A stretch of 64,000 nucleotides of DNA from Hoplostethus atlanticus (GCA_034670405.1 JAXDDX010000003.1:11651001-11715000), one strand, 5' to 3'; shown: positions 33,804 through 47,879, counted from the stretch's first letter. Program-made: numbers and translations. Notes: generated by a model not told the origin, from the letters alone.

Positions 33804-35903
33804 AAGCGAGGGATGAGTTTTTGTCGTCTAATCTGCCAGCAGATCGCCACTGATGGGCCTCTGTCGAATGGCTTTAGTAAATTACTGTTCCAGGGAAGGG
33901 CAAATCCCTTCTATCAGATAGCGGCTCTCCCTCCATCTCTCTCTCTGTTTCAAGTCCCCCACACTCTTTCTCCTCGCTACATCACTCAGGCTTCGGCTTT
34001 ATGTCTCCATCACTGCCACGCTTTACCTTACTCTCCTGGGGGACTCCTCACTCTCTCCTAGATATTGGCCTCTACCTCTCTATCTCGTTCGTTCTTTCTT
34101 TCTTCTTCCCTTCTTTCTGTTTGACTACGTACTGTTGTGGGTCTTTTCGTAGACCTGCTCTTCTCTGCCTACGGGCCTCGTACCTGGATGTGATGAGACG
34201 CTCTGTGGATTTTGCTAGTCTCCTCATGGACGTCACCACAGCCGTCAAACAACACAACGGTTGCCTTTACCCTGTATGTGTGCGTGCCTTTCTGCCTGTG
34301 TGGCGGTTAACAGGACGGACGAGTTCTGAGGAAGGCCAATCTTGCCCTGCCCAGTGTGTTGTCAGTAATCACACTAGTCACTCAGTACCTGGAGGAAGGC
34401 GCTTGTGGATTACAGGCATTGTGCGTCGTTGCACTTTGCATTTAGGCTTTGTTTGTCAGTGTGACGCATCGGCTGTACTGAGGCAGAAAAAGAGAGGGTA
34501 AAGGGATACTGAAAGGGAGTGTGGAGTGTTTTCCTATGCCTATAACGTGCTGTGTGAGTGTGCTCTTGCCCGAGGTAGGGAATGTAGCCTGGCGTGGAAA
34601 ATAGAGTGGAGCCAAACTCCCGGTGACCTCCCGCCTTCTGTTACAGCTACCTAACCCCTCCTCAGGCGTGTACAACGGCCGACATTGTCGCTCCCTGCTG
34701 AAACACGGCAGTCTGATGTCACCCGAATCCTGCTGCTCTATTGGCTGTTGTCGTGACGATACTCCACGTCCTCACTGCTCCCTAATTACAGGTGGCGTAT
34801 GGGAGGAGGTGGGGAGGCCACACACACACTCTTCACTTAAAGTGTGTTTTATTGCTGCGCTGTGTAATTGGGGTTTTTTCGCCAAACAAGGGTGGAAATA
34901 AGGATAAATATATATAAATATCAACATTTTTAGAAAGCACGATTCTCCGTGTAGAGAATATTGCGCCTCGTTTTTTTCTATAAACCCCTTTTAGTCTTAT
35001 ACAGCTGTTGGAGGACGAACCCCCCTGAAAATCTTTAGCAGTGTCTAGATTACGCTGCTGTTGGGTTGTTTGGTGGCGATGCTGGCCGGCTAGCGATGTA
35101 TTGATACGGCCTCTTAAATGAACAAGCTGTGGTTTGAATGACTGGAGGACTTGTGTTTGGTGTAGCCCCACCCTTTCTTATCGACTCTCTCGCCTTGCAG
35201 TCTAAAAGGAAGCATCTGCCTGCCCCGCTACCTCCCCACCGCTCGCCACACATGCTCTCTCTCTCTCTCTCTCTCTCTCCCCCCTCCTCCACAGCCCACC
35301 CTGCTATTGCCGCGGCTGCTAGCTAGCCAGCTCGTGCCCAAGTAAGAGCCTCTAATCTCTCCAGCATAAAGGCCATGCAGAGGGAATTTATGTTCGCCTG
35401 CCACGGGAAGAAAAGGAGAGGCGAGGAATCTTTTGAGCAGGTTGACAGATAAGGCTGCTTCTGCTTTCTGTGTGGTACTTTTTAAGCCATGTTAAGCTGC
35501 TTAATTAGTCATAATCTACAGGCCCCAGACTGAGGCGGAACTAATGAAGTTAAAAGACACAAATCCCATCCTACCATCACACACTCTTTCTACTCCACAC
35601 CATCACTCGCGCCTTTGCCTCTCATTATTGCATTATCTCCCCGACTGCCTACCATCACGTTCTGTCCCCACGGCACATTGTCCCCTTCGCTCTACCATGC
35701 CGCTGTCATCTCCTATCCACCACACCAGTCTCTTCTCTTCCCGCCGTGACGTTCTCCTGCGTATACATGCTTTTGGATATATATATATATATAATAGCAA
35801 ACCCCCTAAATACTATATTGTCATGATATGATACAGTTCCAGTCTTGTGATTTATTATGCTAGTATGCTGCAATTTATTGTTCCATTTTTCTTCCTGTTG
35901 ACA

Positions 35904-35921
35904 TAAAGTCTGAGATCAGAC

Positions 35922-35960
<39 letters not shown>
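35904..35960. repeat. 10-bp palindrome abutting (AC)18
   Basis: TAAAGTCTGA (35904-35913) and its exact reverse complement TCAGACTTTA (35916-35925) are separated by GA. The right arm runs straight into (AC)18 at 35925-35960. Confidence 0.85.
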
Positions 35961-35964
<4 letters not shown>

Positions 35965-36116
35965 ACGGTGAAAGTGTTTCTCATCTGACCCCACCCTGGT
36001 ACATGTGATTGTGTAGGTATGTGTGGGTGGATGGGTGACTCGACCCTTCTGCCAGCTTACAAGGCGCTTTGTACTTGTGGCCTACAGTGTGTAGGCCTAG
36101 ACCTCGCCTCTTCATG

Positions 36117-36149
36117 CCCCCCCCCCCCCCCCCCCCCCACCCCCCCCCC
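36117..36149 (+). repeat. C22-A-C10 homopolymer tract
   Basis: Twenty-two C, one A, then ten more C. On the minus strand it is a G-quadruplex candidate. Its length is likely polymorphic or uncertain. Confidence 0.9.
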
Positions 36150-37244
36150 ACCCTTGATACCGTAGCCTGTTTAGCTATCTCTCCTATCTCGGCATCCTGC
36201 AAAACCAGCTCCTTTGTTGTGTTGTGAGTTTTCCCTTAAGCCGTGCAGCAGTCAATTTCCCCACAGAGGAGTGGCATGCTAGCCACAAACACTCAGCCTC
36301 TGTCCAGTGGGATATTGCAGCTGGCCATTGTTGAGTTTCATCATCGTCATGAATGCACTGCCTCAGTGGTGATGGCCTGTCTCTCAATGCATTTTCTTCT
36401 CTCCATTATCTACCTCTCCTTCATCCCCTCCTTGAGCCCTCCTCCTCCTCTCCTGTCCACCTGCACTACTTATAGTCCCATGAGCTGCCACATGTTCTCT
36501 TCTATGTCTTTCCTTTCCCAGTGTGTCTTTATATTTTACATTCATTTATCTGTGGTGGCTCCTCACAGCTGGAAAATTGTCCCCACTGCTAGGACAAAAT
36601 ACAGAGTGAACAGGTCCAAAATTACCCTCACCACTGTCCATATATCCATATCCTATTCTCCTGCCTCCCTGTCCTGCTCCCTCTCCTCATTAGGTGGCAT
36701 TCCCGTCCCCTCCCTCCCTCTGTGTGGGTCCCAGTGCTGCCCAGTGTCATGGTGCTGTTGAGTGGATCAGAGAGCTGCTGCATTCTGGTCCTGCTTGATT
36801 AGCCAGTGTGTGATGCTGTAGGCAGCTTTGTTTTGTTGCTGAATGGGCTGTTCCACTGAGAGCACAGGAGACGACGAGGAGCAGAGGAGGGAGGAGGGGA
36901 TGGCGAGCAGAAGGGTGGAGTGGAAAAGGGAAGTAGGAGAATGCTGAAAAGAGAAAAGGTAAAGGGAAGGAGATAAAAAAGGAGAGGTGAGGAGAAAAAG
37001 GGTAGATAAATGAGTAGGGGAAAAATGGCAGGAGCAGAATGGGGAAGGAGAAATGGGAAGCGGAAGGGAGGGTGATGCAGAGGAACAAAGAAAAAAGAAA
37101 TGACCTCTCCTCCTGTGGAGAGGGAAGATAGCTATGTGTGTTTAGAAATGCTGAGGTGGACAGAAGCCATATCTTCCACAAACACAGCACCTGCTAGCCT
37201 GCCGGCCCCCTCCCATTCATTGACCGACTTTGTCTTGTGGGTAT

Positions 37245-37283
<39 letters not shown>

Positions 37284-38413
37284 CATGCATGTGTGCTTGT
37301 ATGCGTGTTGATGCCGGCGTGTACCATTTTCTGTTTTAACCCGTAGTGTAACAGCATTTAACAGATTTTGCGCTCAGCACATGTTAATACTGTCAGACAC
37401 GGCAGATCCCCGAATCCCTGCACTGCACCACTTTAATACAGGCATGATGGGCTTTCATGGGTTTTCTTGTAAAATATAGAGGGAGGTGCTCTGTCTGTGC
37501 GGTAATTTCTCCCTCCGAGTCTGCACAGACAGACTTATACAGCTCTTTCCTGTATACCTGTGGGACCGAGGGGCGCTGTACAAGTCATGGGACTCAGTGA
37601 GAGCTCAGGTTGGATGCTGCAATAGGCACAGTGAACGTCCAGTAAGTTGTGGGTGTGGTCACTAAAGAATGGCTGGTGTATGGACAGAGAGAGAGAGAGA
37701 GAGGAGTGACACACACACACACACATACACACACACTCCTATCCTAACTCATCCCACCCAACTGTCTGCGTGCTGTCTGTCGTGTCGGATGGTTAGACTC
37801 CTGTTTATCCGGGCGTAGACAGATGGAGGATGATGAGAGAGACAATTCCAATGGGTGAAACAGAAAATTTGACAGTTATTTTTGCCGCGCGAAAGAAGGA
37901 GTTGTGTACTGTACAGGCTGTTCTGCCTGAGGTGTTTTGGTGCATGTGTTAACTGTAATTGTGTGTACGCGCCTGTGTGTTTTTGTTTGGTCTGTGGAAG
38001 CAGAATGTGTAGATGGAATCAGGCCTACTGTGAGTATTGACAGTACTGGCTTGTTAGTGCTGATAGGGCGGCTGAATGCTGATGGGCTAGGATGGGAAGG
38101 CAGATCTGCACCGTGCTCATGTATAGTCTAGAGACTGCAAATCTCTTGTAATAAATCCAAGGTTGTACACTTAAGTGAAAATATGACAATGATAAGCCCT
38201 CTTGAGCTCCTTTTGCCTCACCTTGCCTTACTTCCCCTTTCTTTTCCTTTCTCCCCTTACTTCACCTCGTCCCTCTGTCCGATAAGTGATTCCTCTTTTC
38301 TGCCTCCTCTCCTTTTTCTGTGTCCTAGACACCCTCTTGCTTGCTTTCTCTGTATCTCTGTATGTTTCCATCCCTCCCTTTTACAAATGGTCTATTTAAT
38401 AGGGGACTGAAAG

Positions 38414-38414
<1 letters not shown>

Positions 38415-38447
<33 letters not shown>

Positions 38448-38564
38448 CATTCACACACATACGAGAGGCTGAAATAAAGAAGCCCCTTATCTCCCCTACC
38501 AGAGACACTCCGTTCATGTGCTTGCATGCAAATGAATAATATATGTGGATACAGGCACATACGT

Positions 38565-38600
<36 letters not shown>

Positions 38601-38631
38601 CCATGTGAGCATCACCATCAACTGCAAAGGG

Positions 38632-38690
<59 letters not shown>
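38415..38690. repeat. Facing CA and GT microsatellites (long foldback)
   Basis: (AC)15 at 38415-38444, (CA)16 at 38566-38598 and (GT)28 at 38634-38690. The second and third are reverse complements of each other 35 bases apart, so a stem of up to about 32 bp can form in DNA or in the arhgap35 pre-mRNA. Confidence 0.95.
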
Positions 38691-38695
<5 letters not shown>

Positions 38696-39161
38696 TCTGC
38701 TGACTGCTGTCAGTGTGAAGGGATGTAGAGTCTCCAGGGGCCGGCATGGTGATGAATGGGAGTGTTGTCACACTAGTCAGGTCCAGCTGCCTTTATGCTG
38801 CTTTTATGCCGCATGTTCTCCTATTATACCACAGCTCTGCATGCTTGGTGTGTCTGTGTGAGGCAAGGAGAGTGTGGGAGTGTTTTAACGTGGTGTGAAT
38901 GAAACAATACATTTGTGACAGGGTGTTAAGATGTTAGTATACAGTATGTGTGTGTGAGGTAATAAGTTGTTAACACGTTGCCCATTTGTGTGATATTTGT
39001 AAGTCATGTATACTCGTATCTATGTACCCCTCATTTGTATGTGTAGCATGTAGACGCCTGCACCTGTGTGGAAGTCTCACATAGCGTGATCGCCTCTGGA
39101 CACACACCCATTGGATCAGATACAATAAATGTGCTCTGATCATTTGTGTGGGTAATTTTCT

Positions 39162-39196
<35 letters not shown>

Positions 39197-42100
39197 TTTG
39201 GACGGCGGTTGGAAGGAGGAGGTGTCCCAGCATGTAGTTATATCTGTGTGTGTGTGTGTGTGAGCAGTGGGTTCTCAGAAAATGCTGTCAAAGCAGAAAC
39301 TGAATAGTTTGCCTACAGACACATTCATGATGCGGTGACGTGTGTGCATACATTTGCCTTCCAGTAGACTGGCTGTATGATTAATAGATGGTGTGTGTGA
39401 TATCTAGAAAACCTATAGTTCAGAGTGGAGGTCTCTTTTTTTAGCCTGCTGTTTTATGCATGGATCCTAGTCCCACTGGGATCGCTCCGAGAAGAGAGGG
39501 AGAATAAACACACACACACTGACAGACATCACACACTCGTACACCTATACAAAGATGAACAGAGTTGTAGAGACTCAGTCCTCCTCTGTACTGTACGTCA
39601 CGTTCAAGTCACGTTGTCATTAGTGTTGAGTGGTTATGGAGGCAGGTGATTATCGGATGCCAGAATTTACTGTGGAGCCATCTGTGGGTGTTGTGGGCCT
39701 AATTCGACATTTGGGATGGGAGGTGAGACCATTTGATAACCCCAATGAAATACCTGCTCTGGCCCATATATTTCCATTCAACATAACATAACATTCAAGC
39801 CTGAGTTGTGATCTGTACTGCAGGGGCTCTCAGGAACTACAAGGGTAGTTAAATCAGATCCTGTGTCTTGGTAAATTTGAGTGCTTGACTGTGCAATTTG
39901 TTTGTGATGTCCGTGCCTTTAAAGAAAGTCAGTTCATCTTTTCTCCCAAAGTGATTTAAACCTGTGTGTTCCCAGATCTGCAGTAGAGCCCCCCCCCAGA
40001 ACAGACAGACACAAAAACCTAGCCTGACAGACAGATACTCAATGAGTGGTTTGGCTCTCCCAGGGTAGGCTTCAGTGACATACAACACCTGGGCATGCAG
40101 CTACCATAGGACATGTATGTCTGTTTGATGTACTCAAGTATACAAGCCCCTCTGGCTATGAGGGTTTGACTGAACACCTAACTAGGGGTGTCGAGCTCTG
40201 TAGCCGTGGCTAGCTAGCAACCATGAAAGTACAAGTCTATATTTGATGGAAATCCCTTGCCGGAGAGTGTCAAGAACATGCACTTTGATGGCTTGAAGGT
40301 GGTCTTCCCATATGCCCACCCAATTGCTTTATGTTGTGGAGATCCTTGTTTCGGCTCTCTGCTTCTTCAGGGGATCTAAATGGGAATCTGACGGGGGGGT
40401 AAACACGTCATTGTATTGAGCAGCCCAGCAAACAGACAGCCTGACAGGCCAGTTAACGAGCTGATGAAGGGATGGGGTTTAAATAGGCAACGGAGAAAGG
40501 AGAGTAAGGCAATATTTACCAGACCATTTCAGATTGTGTTTACGTTGTCCTCGCTGCTCCTCGCCGATATCATGTCTTTTAATTCTTTCTATCCATTATC
40601 ATAATTTCATGATTATGCCAAGAGTTTGATTTAGTGTCTATCGTAGGTTGTTTCTACTGAGGGAAGAGCCTCACTTGAAAAACTAAACATAAGAGTGGCT
40701 TATGGGATTGGGGCCAGGAGCTCCATCTACTCAGCCACCGAGAGACCTGAAAGGTTACTGGACACTAGGAGCTCGTATGAAGGTACTAGTTTGTTAACCC
40801 TGTGTAGCTTAGAAACTGAAAGGTTGTAGTTACGCTGTCGACTGCTACATAATCCCAATGTATCCCCCTCTGTGATGTAGAGGTGAATTGTTGGAGCAAC
40901 TAGTTTAATTTCCTGACTCAAACCTCATCCCACCACTTTCCCTCTCTTTCAGTTCTCCCTGCCTGCCTACCTCGGTGGCAGCAAGTCTCCAAAGTGCAAT
41001 AGGAACAAGGCTTCATTGGGCTTAATTTGTTTATTCCTTTCTTTCCGGTCTTTTTTCCCCTCCAGTAGATTTTTATCATATTTGGTTGTGTCTCCCCAGC
41101 CCACGCCACACTAAGTTGGTTGGCTTTATGAATGAGCCTACTCAAGGTCGTTTGGTCGCCGTGCCTGTCGAGGCTTTCCACACCACGACTCGCACATATT
41201 TCCTTTATCGCTGATAAAAATCTGAAACCTGTTGACTGGCTCAAACCAAACCACCCCTTCTCCCTGTTCTCAAATCCCTATGGAGACAGGAGAGGAAGAA
41301 AAAGAGAGAGAGAGAGAGAGAGAGAGGGCACGATCGTAAGAAAGGGGGAGATAAAGACAAAACAGAGGCCCTTAAGTCCCCTGATGTGTCTTGAGCGGAC
41401 GGTGGCAGAATAATCCCTTTACCTTCACATGACAATCACAGAAATGACCTTAGCTTGCGCTCATCAATAGACAGACTTGCCTCCACAGTGGGACGTGTGT
41501 GTGTGTGTGCGTGTGTGTGTGTGTGTCTCTGTCTCAGATCAAGGATTAGAGGGGCTTAAAGATGGTAGGCCTAGACGGGTGTGTGCATTTGTGTGTCTTT
41601 GTGAAGTGTGTGTTATCTAAGATGACGTCAGCGCTACTCAAGAATGGTCTTGCACTCTCAAGTACAGAGGCTGCCGTGGTATCGGTTCTGTGCATGGGAA
41701 GTTTGAAAGAAATGATCTATCACTCCGTTTCTGTAGGCCATAATGGCAGTCTGATGTGATGTTTTATTACAACTCAAATGTTATGATTGATTGTGTCTAT
41801 CCTTTTGGGAAAAAAAACAAGAAGGAACGCATCCTTCTTCCATCCTAAGGAAGGGATCTTTATTTTCCCTTCCTCGGGCCTGTGATGTCAGCGAGCATGT
41901 GGAACCCCATTGGCTAACATGATTGGCCAATGGGCTCAGATGAGAAGCCTGGGGAATGAGGTAGTGGGGAGAGATGGGTGGAATGAGGATTGGCACACCA
42001 CCACTAAGCACAGGAATTTAGTGGGGGAATATAACTTGAGTGGATTAAGACCAGGAGAGCTGCTGTAAAATTAAACCTGGCTCCTTTCCCGTTTCAGGAA

Positions 42101-42603
42101 TTTTCACCCCCTGCTTTTGCCTGAGAAATTCTCTTCCTCCAGGGACTAGTCTGAAGAAGAACAGACTATTTTGTTTTGATTTTGTTTTTGTTTTCTGCCA
42201 TTATCTCTCTAATGCTGTAACATATTGTACAGAATTACAGCTTCACTAGCTTCAAACTTGACTTGTTCCTCTGCCTCTCCGGCCTCTCAGGGCGCTCGTC
42301 TGCTCCACAGCCCGTCTTGACAGATGAGGCTTCTGGTCCGAGTCCAGGACTACTACACTGTGACCACTGGTGGCCTCCAACTGCCACTGTCAACAGAGGC
42401 AGCGGCCTTCTGGCAGGGCACAGGGACAGACTCTCTAGCCCCGGAAGAATTAACTGTTGAATCACTGACCATGAAGAAAATGATTATCTCTTCAGAATAT
42501 TGTTTTGATGTTTCTCTAGCATTACTGTTGTAACTTTATCTGATGCTGCTCACCGTGAGAGGGTTTTCAGTGGAGCTGTCAGCTGCTAATGTACCAATTT
42601 TCA

Positions 42604-42670
42604 CATTTACTTTTAGACATTTAGGTGATTTTCTTATCCAGCAACTTACAATAAGTGCAACAATCCGATA
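42604..42670 (+). repeat. Fragment resembling a widespread teleost interspersed repeat
   Basis: TTTTAGACATTTAGGTGATT followed by TTCTTATCCAGCAACTTACA is a worn version of the CATTTAGCAGACGCTCTTATCCA...CTTACA string I know as common in many fish genomes. The family and limits cannot be fixed from this copy. Confidence 0.45.
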
Positions 42671-43574
42671 TGCTTAACGGTGCTTAATGGTCAGGGCCAG
42701 CGCCTCCTGACAGTATTCCTCTGACCATACAATGACCATGTAAGAGAGAAGTGAAAGGAAATGAAATAAGGAAAAGCTAAGGAGAGATTAAACCAGTACA
42801 TGCACAAGCACACACAGACAGAAGCACACGCCACGCGGCCCTATATCCTGCATTGCACACTTATCTCATCGTGGTGAAGTCTCACCCTAATGCCGCGAGG
42901 CTGCATTCCTCTGACTATGCTGCACACAGGACCAGCTGGACGGTGGACACAACTAAGTGAGCCTCGGCAGGCAGAGCTCGGCCTTGGGCCCTAATAGTGC
43001 TGCAGTTGCAGACAGATCGGTGCAGAGCAGAGCGGTCTTGAGCTGTAATGGCGCTCCAGTGTCTGTCTGGAGACTGATTTAAAATGGATGACCAAGCGTA
43101 ACCCCTGCAACCTCTGGACCGGCGGCCCCAGGGCCTGTCAGCATCCTCCTGCATCTCCTCACACTGGAGAGGAGTGCAACTCTCGCAAGACTTTCTCACA
43201 TACACTCCCACACACACACACACACACACAAACACTGTGTGCTATAGGAGTACATAGGTGATATAGGTGCTTACACATGCATACCCTGTAAGAGTTTGCA
43301 GGCTGTGTCAGACTGCAGAAGAAATGCCAAGGACACTCAGCACCTCGCCATCTGATTTTCGATAGCAGTTATTTCAGCTCTGCACCTGAAAGCTGGTTGG
43401 TTCTTATGACAAAAGAGAAAAAGCAGGGGTTATTAAAGCAGGGAAATGGTGTATTTGTTTGGCTTTCTCTTCCCCCTGCATGAATCACGCTTAGGTAGAG
43501 AGGGTGGGAGGGGAGAACGAGAGAGTGACTATGAAGGAGATAGAGGAAGAAGGGGAGGGGAAAAAAAGCTTCCG

Positions 43575-43690
43575 CAGCCATCTGCCTTTGTGCCAACAGT
43601 TCGTTACTATGGCAACCAGTAAAAAGTCATTATCTTTAATTGACACTGTGGCAGGTTCAGGTGTTTTCAATTGTATCATTAGCTTTTTTT
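43575..43690. promoter_or_regulatory. Candidate enhancer block with an RFX X-box
   Basis: GTTACTATGGCAAC (43603-43616) is one base from a canonical X-box (GTTRCC-NN-GGYAAC). It is followed by TTAATTG, an E-box CAGGTG and CAATTG, all in repeat-free sequence. Motif evidence only. Confidence 0.35.
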
Positions 43691-45321
43691 TTTCTTTTTC
43701 TTTGCAGTGACTCACCAGTCAGTCCTCCACAAGACTTTGTTCTCAGGCTCCTCATTGTTTTTTCCATCTCATCCTTTCTTTTAGCACGTCATCTATCTTT
43801 CTTGTAGCTGCAGCACTGGGTGATTTAGGCTGTGTACATCCCATGCGCTTGTCTACCTCTGTGAGGTTATCCTGCTCCTAGGGCACAGAACATGATTCTA
43901 CTGCGATATTGAGACTTATTGATGGGCGACAGTGAGAGAGAGGGAACAAAAAGCAACGAGAGAACAAGTTAAAGAGGAAAAAACGAAAGATTGAATGACA
44001 GGAAAGCAAGGGTGGGAGGAGGGGGAAGAGAGTGGTTGTCTGTCCTTTTGTAACAGGGGCTTATTTCTTCCATGTTGAGGCTTGTCAGGCCAGCAGCAGC
44101 AAGTAGTGCAGATGAGCCACCATGAAGTAGCCCTGTCTGTGTACCATTAGCCAACCGCAACTGCTAAGCACTTACCAGAAGCTGCCTGTGTTAACCTCCT
44201 CCTCTCCTCCTCTTCTCCTCCCCCCAACACTACACCACACGCCCATTCTTACTCTCACTTTCTCCCCTCTCCTTACCTCTCTTCTTGTTCTGTCTCTTTT
44301 TTTTTTTATTCAGCCATTTATAATGTCTTAGAGTTTCTTTTTTTCTTTCTCTCTCTTCTTCCCATGCTTTGCCCAAACCCCACAATCCCTCATTCTTTCT
44401 CTTGTGCTCATTTCATCTCTCCCTTTTTATGTATGAGGCCAATCAGCTGTGGGCACATAGAGTCTTGAAATGCAGCATTTGATGGTGGAAAATGTTTTCT
44501 TTTCAGGACTACAATTTTGCTCCAGTGTCTACAAACAATAGGGCTTACATACCTGCAAAAGAATCATTTGCAGTTTCAGAATCGATTTTGTTGTTCTAAG
44601 CATCTGTGTCCCATTCAATGAAAAAATTGTTATATAAAGCAATTTTGGGATGTACTTGCTTCCACACGTGACACTATTGACTGAATCTGGGTTGTGCCTG
44701 TAACTGTCAGAGAGCCTGTCAAAACCAACGGGTGTAGTGGGCAGTGCAGTGTCCAGGAGTACCTTTATTACTGCTGTGTGCTTTTTTAGCCTTCCACAGG
44801 GCAGGGGAGCGAGTGAGAGAATTGACTGGCGGCAGGAGTGGAAGTGGCGCCTGGTGACTAACTTGTCTTCCTGTGCTATTGGCTAGGCCTAGGCCTCCTC
44901 ACACGAGAACATGACAAGAACAGACCACATACAGTGTGGCGTTCACAGCCCCAGATTGATGTACCATAGCTGCTGGGTATGCTGGGGTTTTTCACAGCCA
45001 ACAGTTGCTGTTTCTGAGCTTAGTCTTAAACCACATACTATTTCCAGCATTCTCTAGAAATTGGGCTGCTTTATCTCCCATCCCCCTTGGTCCATTCTTG
45101 TTCCTTCAATCCTGTCATTTTCACTTTTAATTGGTCTCACGATTCAGCAGTGCGTGAACATTTCTCTTGGAGAAAAGAAAAAAAACAACTATATTTGTTT
45201 AAACTTTTGCTGTTAAGTAGAGAGCATGCTAGTTAGAGGGCATGTGTGTGTGAGAGGTATGAATGTGTGGTATCTACGTTGAAGCATATGGTGGGGGTGT
45301 TTGGTGGTTGCTTTTTTTTGT

Positions 45322-45370
<49 letters not shown>

Positions 45371-47231
45371 GCCATCTGTCACCCAGTAATGGATTGGGTG
45401 ATCTCTAGTTGATGTTGCCTCTTAGATCTCCCTGTAGGTATAGCAATACCTGATTAGTGCATACAAAGGTTGCAGGTTAGGAGTCCAGATGGGAAGACTT
45501 TGCCAACACCATCTTCATATTGCCAATGGCTGGTGAGTAGGGCAGAGTGTTGTGTGTCTTTTTTCAGACTGACAAATATTCAGTATAAATATGAAGCTCA
45601 GTAGGTGTTGCAGTTTATCAATGGCACTTATGTGGACATTTGTATCATGAAATATGGACAGTAGTGCTGCAACTTTTTATTTCTGGGGTTTGGGGGAACA
45701 ATAAGGCTGTTTTTCTTGCTGTGGGGGACGACAGCAGCTAAATGAACGCAAAGGAAACTCTGTTCTGTATCATTTGTCAATAACCATTCGCTGAAGTCTC
45801 AACTCCCACCAGCAGCCATGTTGCACTGGCCGCTCTGTGTCCCTCCAGTGTGGAGTCAACTGGGGATGCGAACTGACACGTGTGACAGCAACCCATATGT
45901 TGCACAATGGAAACCTTCTATCATAGTAAGGCTACTACTGGTTACTAACTGTTATAGTCAATACTGTGTGGGGTGAGTTTGTTCTGATGGCCATGAAAGC
46001 AGCAGTAGATAGTGATAGAAATGAAGGTTTCGTGGACAGATTTCCCTTCTCATTCACCATGTGGGAAAACGCACCCAGCACATCTATTAGGCAGCCACTC
46101 TATATCAGAGGATAATGACAATTAAATGGAAGGTAGTGTCAGCGGTTGATCTGTCTGAGGGCTGCATCCTTCACCTGGGACTAGTGGTCTGAATGAATGA
46201 GTCACTGAGTCACTTGATACTGTTTGTGTGATGAGTGTCAGTTAGTTGGCGGACTGAGACGTTGTGCAACTGTTTTGTTTTTGTAATGAAAGTGGTTCTC
46301 ATAAACCTTGACACTTGATTTCTTAACCGACTAGGGAGGTCAGTCTTACTCAAGGACACTTCAACATGGGACATGGGTCCTTTGGTTGAAGGGGCCGTCT
46401 GCCTATTCTCTAGGTCGCCCTGCTGCTGCCCCAGATTCTCAGTGTTAATCTCCCTCATCAGACTGTTTTGCTGTTCCCGTGAAATTGTTTAGATGTGTTG
46501 TACATCTCTGTGAAGACCACACTCACCTGTAGCATTTTCAGTGGGGAAGTGGGGAAAATGGGAGACAAAGTGGGGGAGACGGGAGAGAAAGGTCTGTTCA
46601 GCCGTGGAGAGAGCTTCAAATTGCCTCCTTGTACTCCTTGAGTTTTCCTCTGGTTAATAGGCATTTTTATTGAGGAACTCAATTACACACAGTCTGGTTC
46701 TATTTGTCAAAGCAGAGGGCATGTAGTGGAAGTAACTTACAATTTACACTAATGCACAGAGAAATGTCCTTTCATTCAAACAAAGAAAAAAATGCTTTAG
46801 CACTGACATCAGTATTGAAAGATTCTTCGAGGGGTATCCAGCCCAAGGTAGTTAGAGCTGAGGGCTCTCCCATGTTCTCTCTCTCTCTCCCAGACACACA
46901 CACACACACACACCTTTGCTGTCAAGCCAATTACACTGGCAGTTAGGCTGGGAGGCTCTTTGACTGTCAGGGGGAAGATTAGCAGCTGGGTTGGAAGACT
47001 CTCCCTTTTCCTATCACCACTAGGGAACGAGGAAGACGCTGTGTTTTTTAACCACAAAACTATGATGTGTGTGTGTGTGTGTATGTATGCAAGCGTGTCC
47101 TGTGTCTGCTTTCAATGCCCTCCTCTGTTGTGCCTATTGGACATGTTTGTGTACAGTCTATATTTCTCTGTCTGTGTAGCTATTTGTTTATGCTGTTGCA
47201 TTGGGTTTGGCTGGGAGGACAGCTGTATTGG

Positions 47232-47269
<38 letters not shown>

Positions 47270-47879
47270 TTGTGCTGATGCTGACAAGCCTTACAGCAGG
47301 GAGCAGGGATCAGATGTATGCTAATATCACCACCAGACAGTCTGCTTGTCTGACAGGGGCTGGGCCAGGAGGTTATGTAGTACTGCAGGGGAAGACGGAG
47401 TACAGAGAGGGAAGGAGCACATGAGAGACATGCTAAGGAGAAATGGGGAGAAATAGACACGGGCCAGAGAGATTGAAAGAAATGGGGAGTAAGGCAATCC
47501 ATGCCTGGCAGAGGGAATTAAGAGGGAGGGAGAGCGAGGCCTACAGATGAGTCTTTGTGCCGAAGGAAAACACAGGCGTGTCTGTCTTTCTAACCTCGCC
47601 TGTATAGCACCGACTGCTGTTGCTGTTTTTGTTGTTGTTTAGCTTGTTGAACAGGGGAGCAAATGTTTCCATGTCTCTCTCACACACACACACACACACC
47701 AATGTACACACCAATGCACCTTTTAAAGTGCATGCCTTTTAATGTTCGGTTGCTGAAATCCCACTCCGTCACGCTGCATTTTGCGGCACCAGTGAGGGAT
47801 CCATCGTTCTCTCTATTGAAAGTGAACCAGCGAAGATGGATTTGGAATGAAACATTAAAGGGGGTGTAGCAATGCGACC

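Larger units (their letters stand above)
33804..47870 (+). other. arhgap35 intron 1, middle part
   Basis: No exon was recognised. Repeats: (CT)n 35255-35279, (TA)n near 35778-35793, (AC)18 35925-35960, C-run 36117-36149, (GT)18 37247-37282, CA/GT foldback 38415-38690, (GT)n 39164-39194 and 41492-41526, (GA)n 41303-41327, (AC)n 43209-43231, (GT)21 45327-45368, (TG)n 47233-47268, (AC)n 47681-47699. Pyrimidine-rich stretches create several spurious open frames. Blocks at 35340-35560 (with TTAATTAG), 40480-40620 and 43575-43690 are complex sequence that could be conserved non-coding DNA. Confidence 0.6.

Noticed and set aside
34001-34501. 166-codon open frame on the + strand
   Set aside because: Pyrimidine-rich, no recognisable domain, and lies in the arhgap35 intron without supporting splice signals.
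36243-36761. 172-codon open frame on the + strand
   Set aside because: Composition follows CT-rich intronic DNA; no family resemblance.
36747-37190. 147-codon open frame on the - strand rich in Phe, Leu, Ser and Pro
   Set aside because: A translation of GA/GGA-rich purine sequence; low complexity.
38526-38861. Open frame of alternating Thr-His and Val-Cys
   Set aside because: Direct translation of CA and GT microsatellites.
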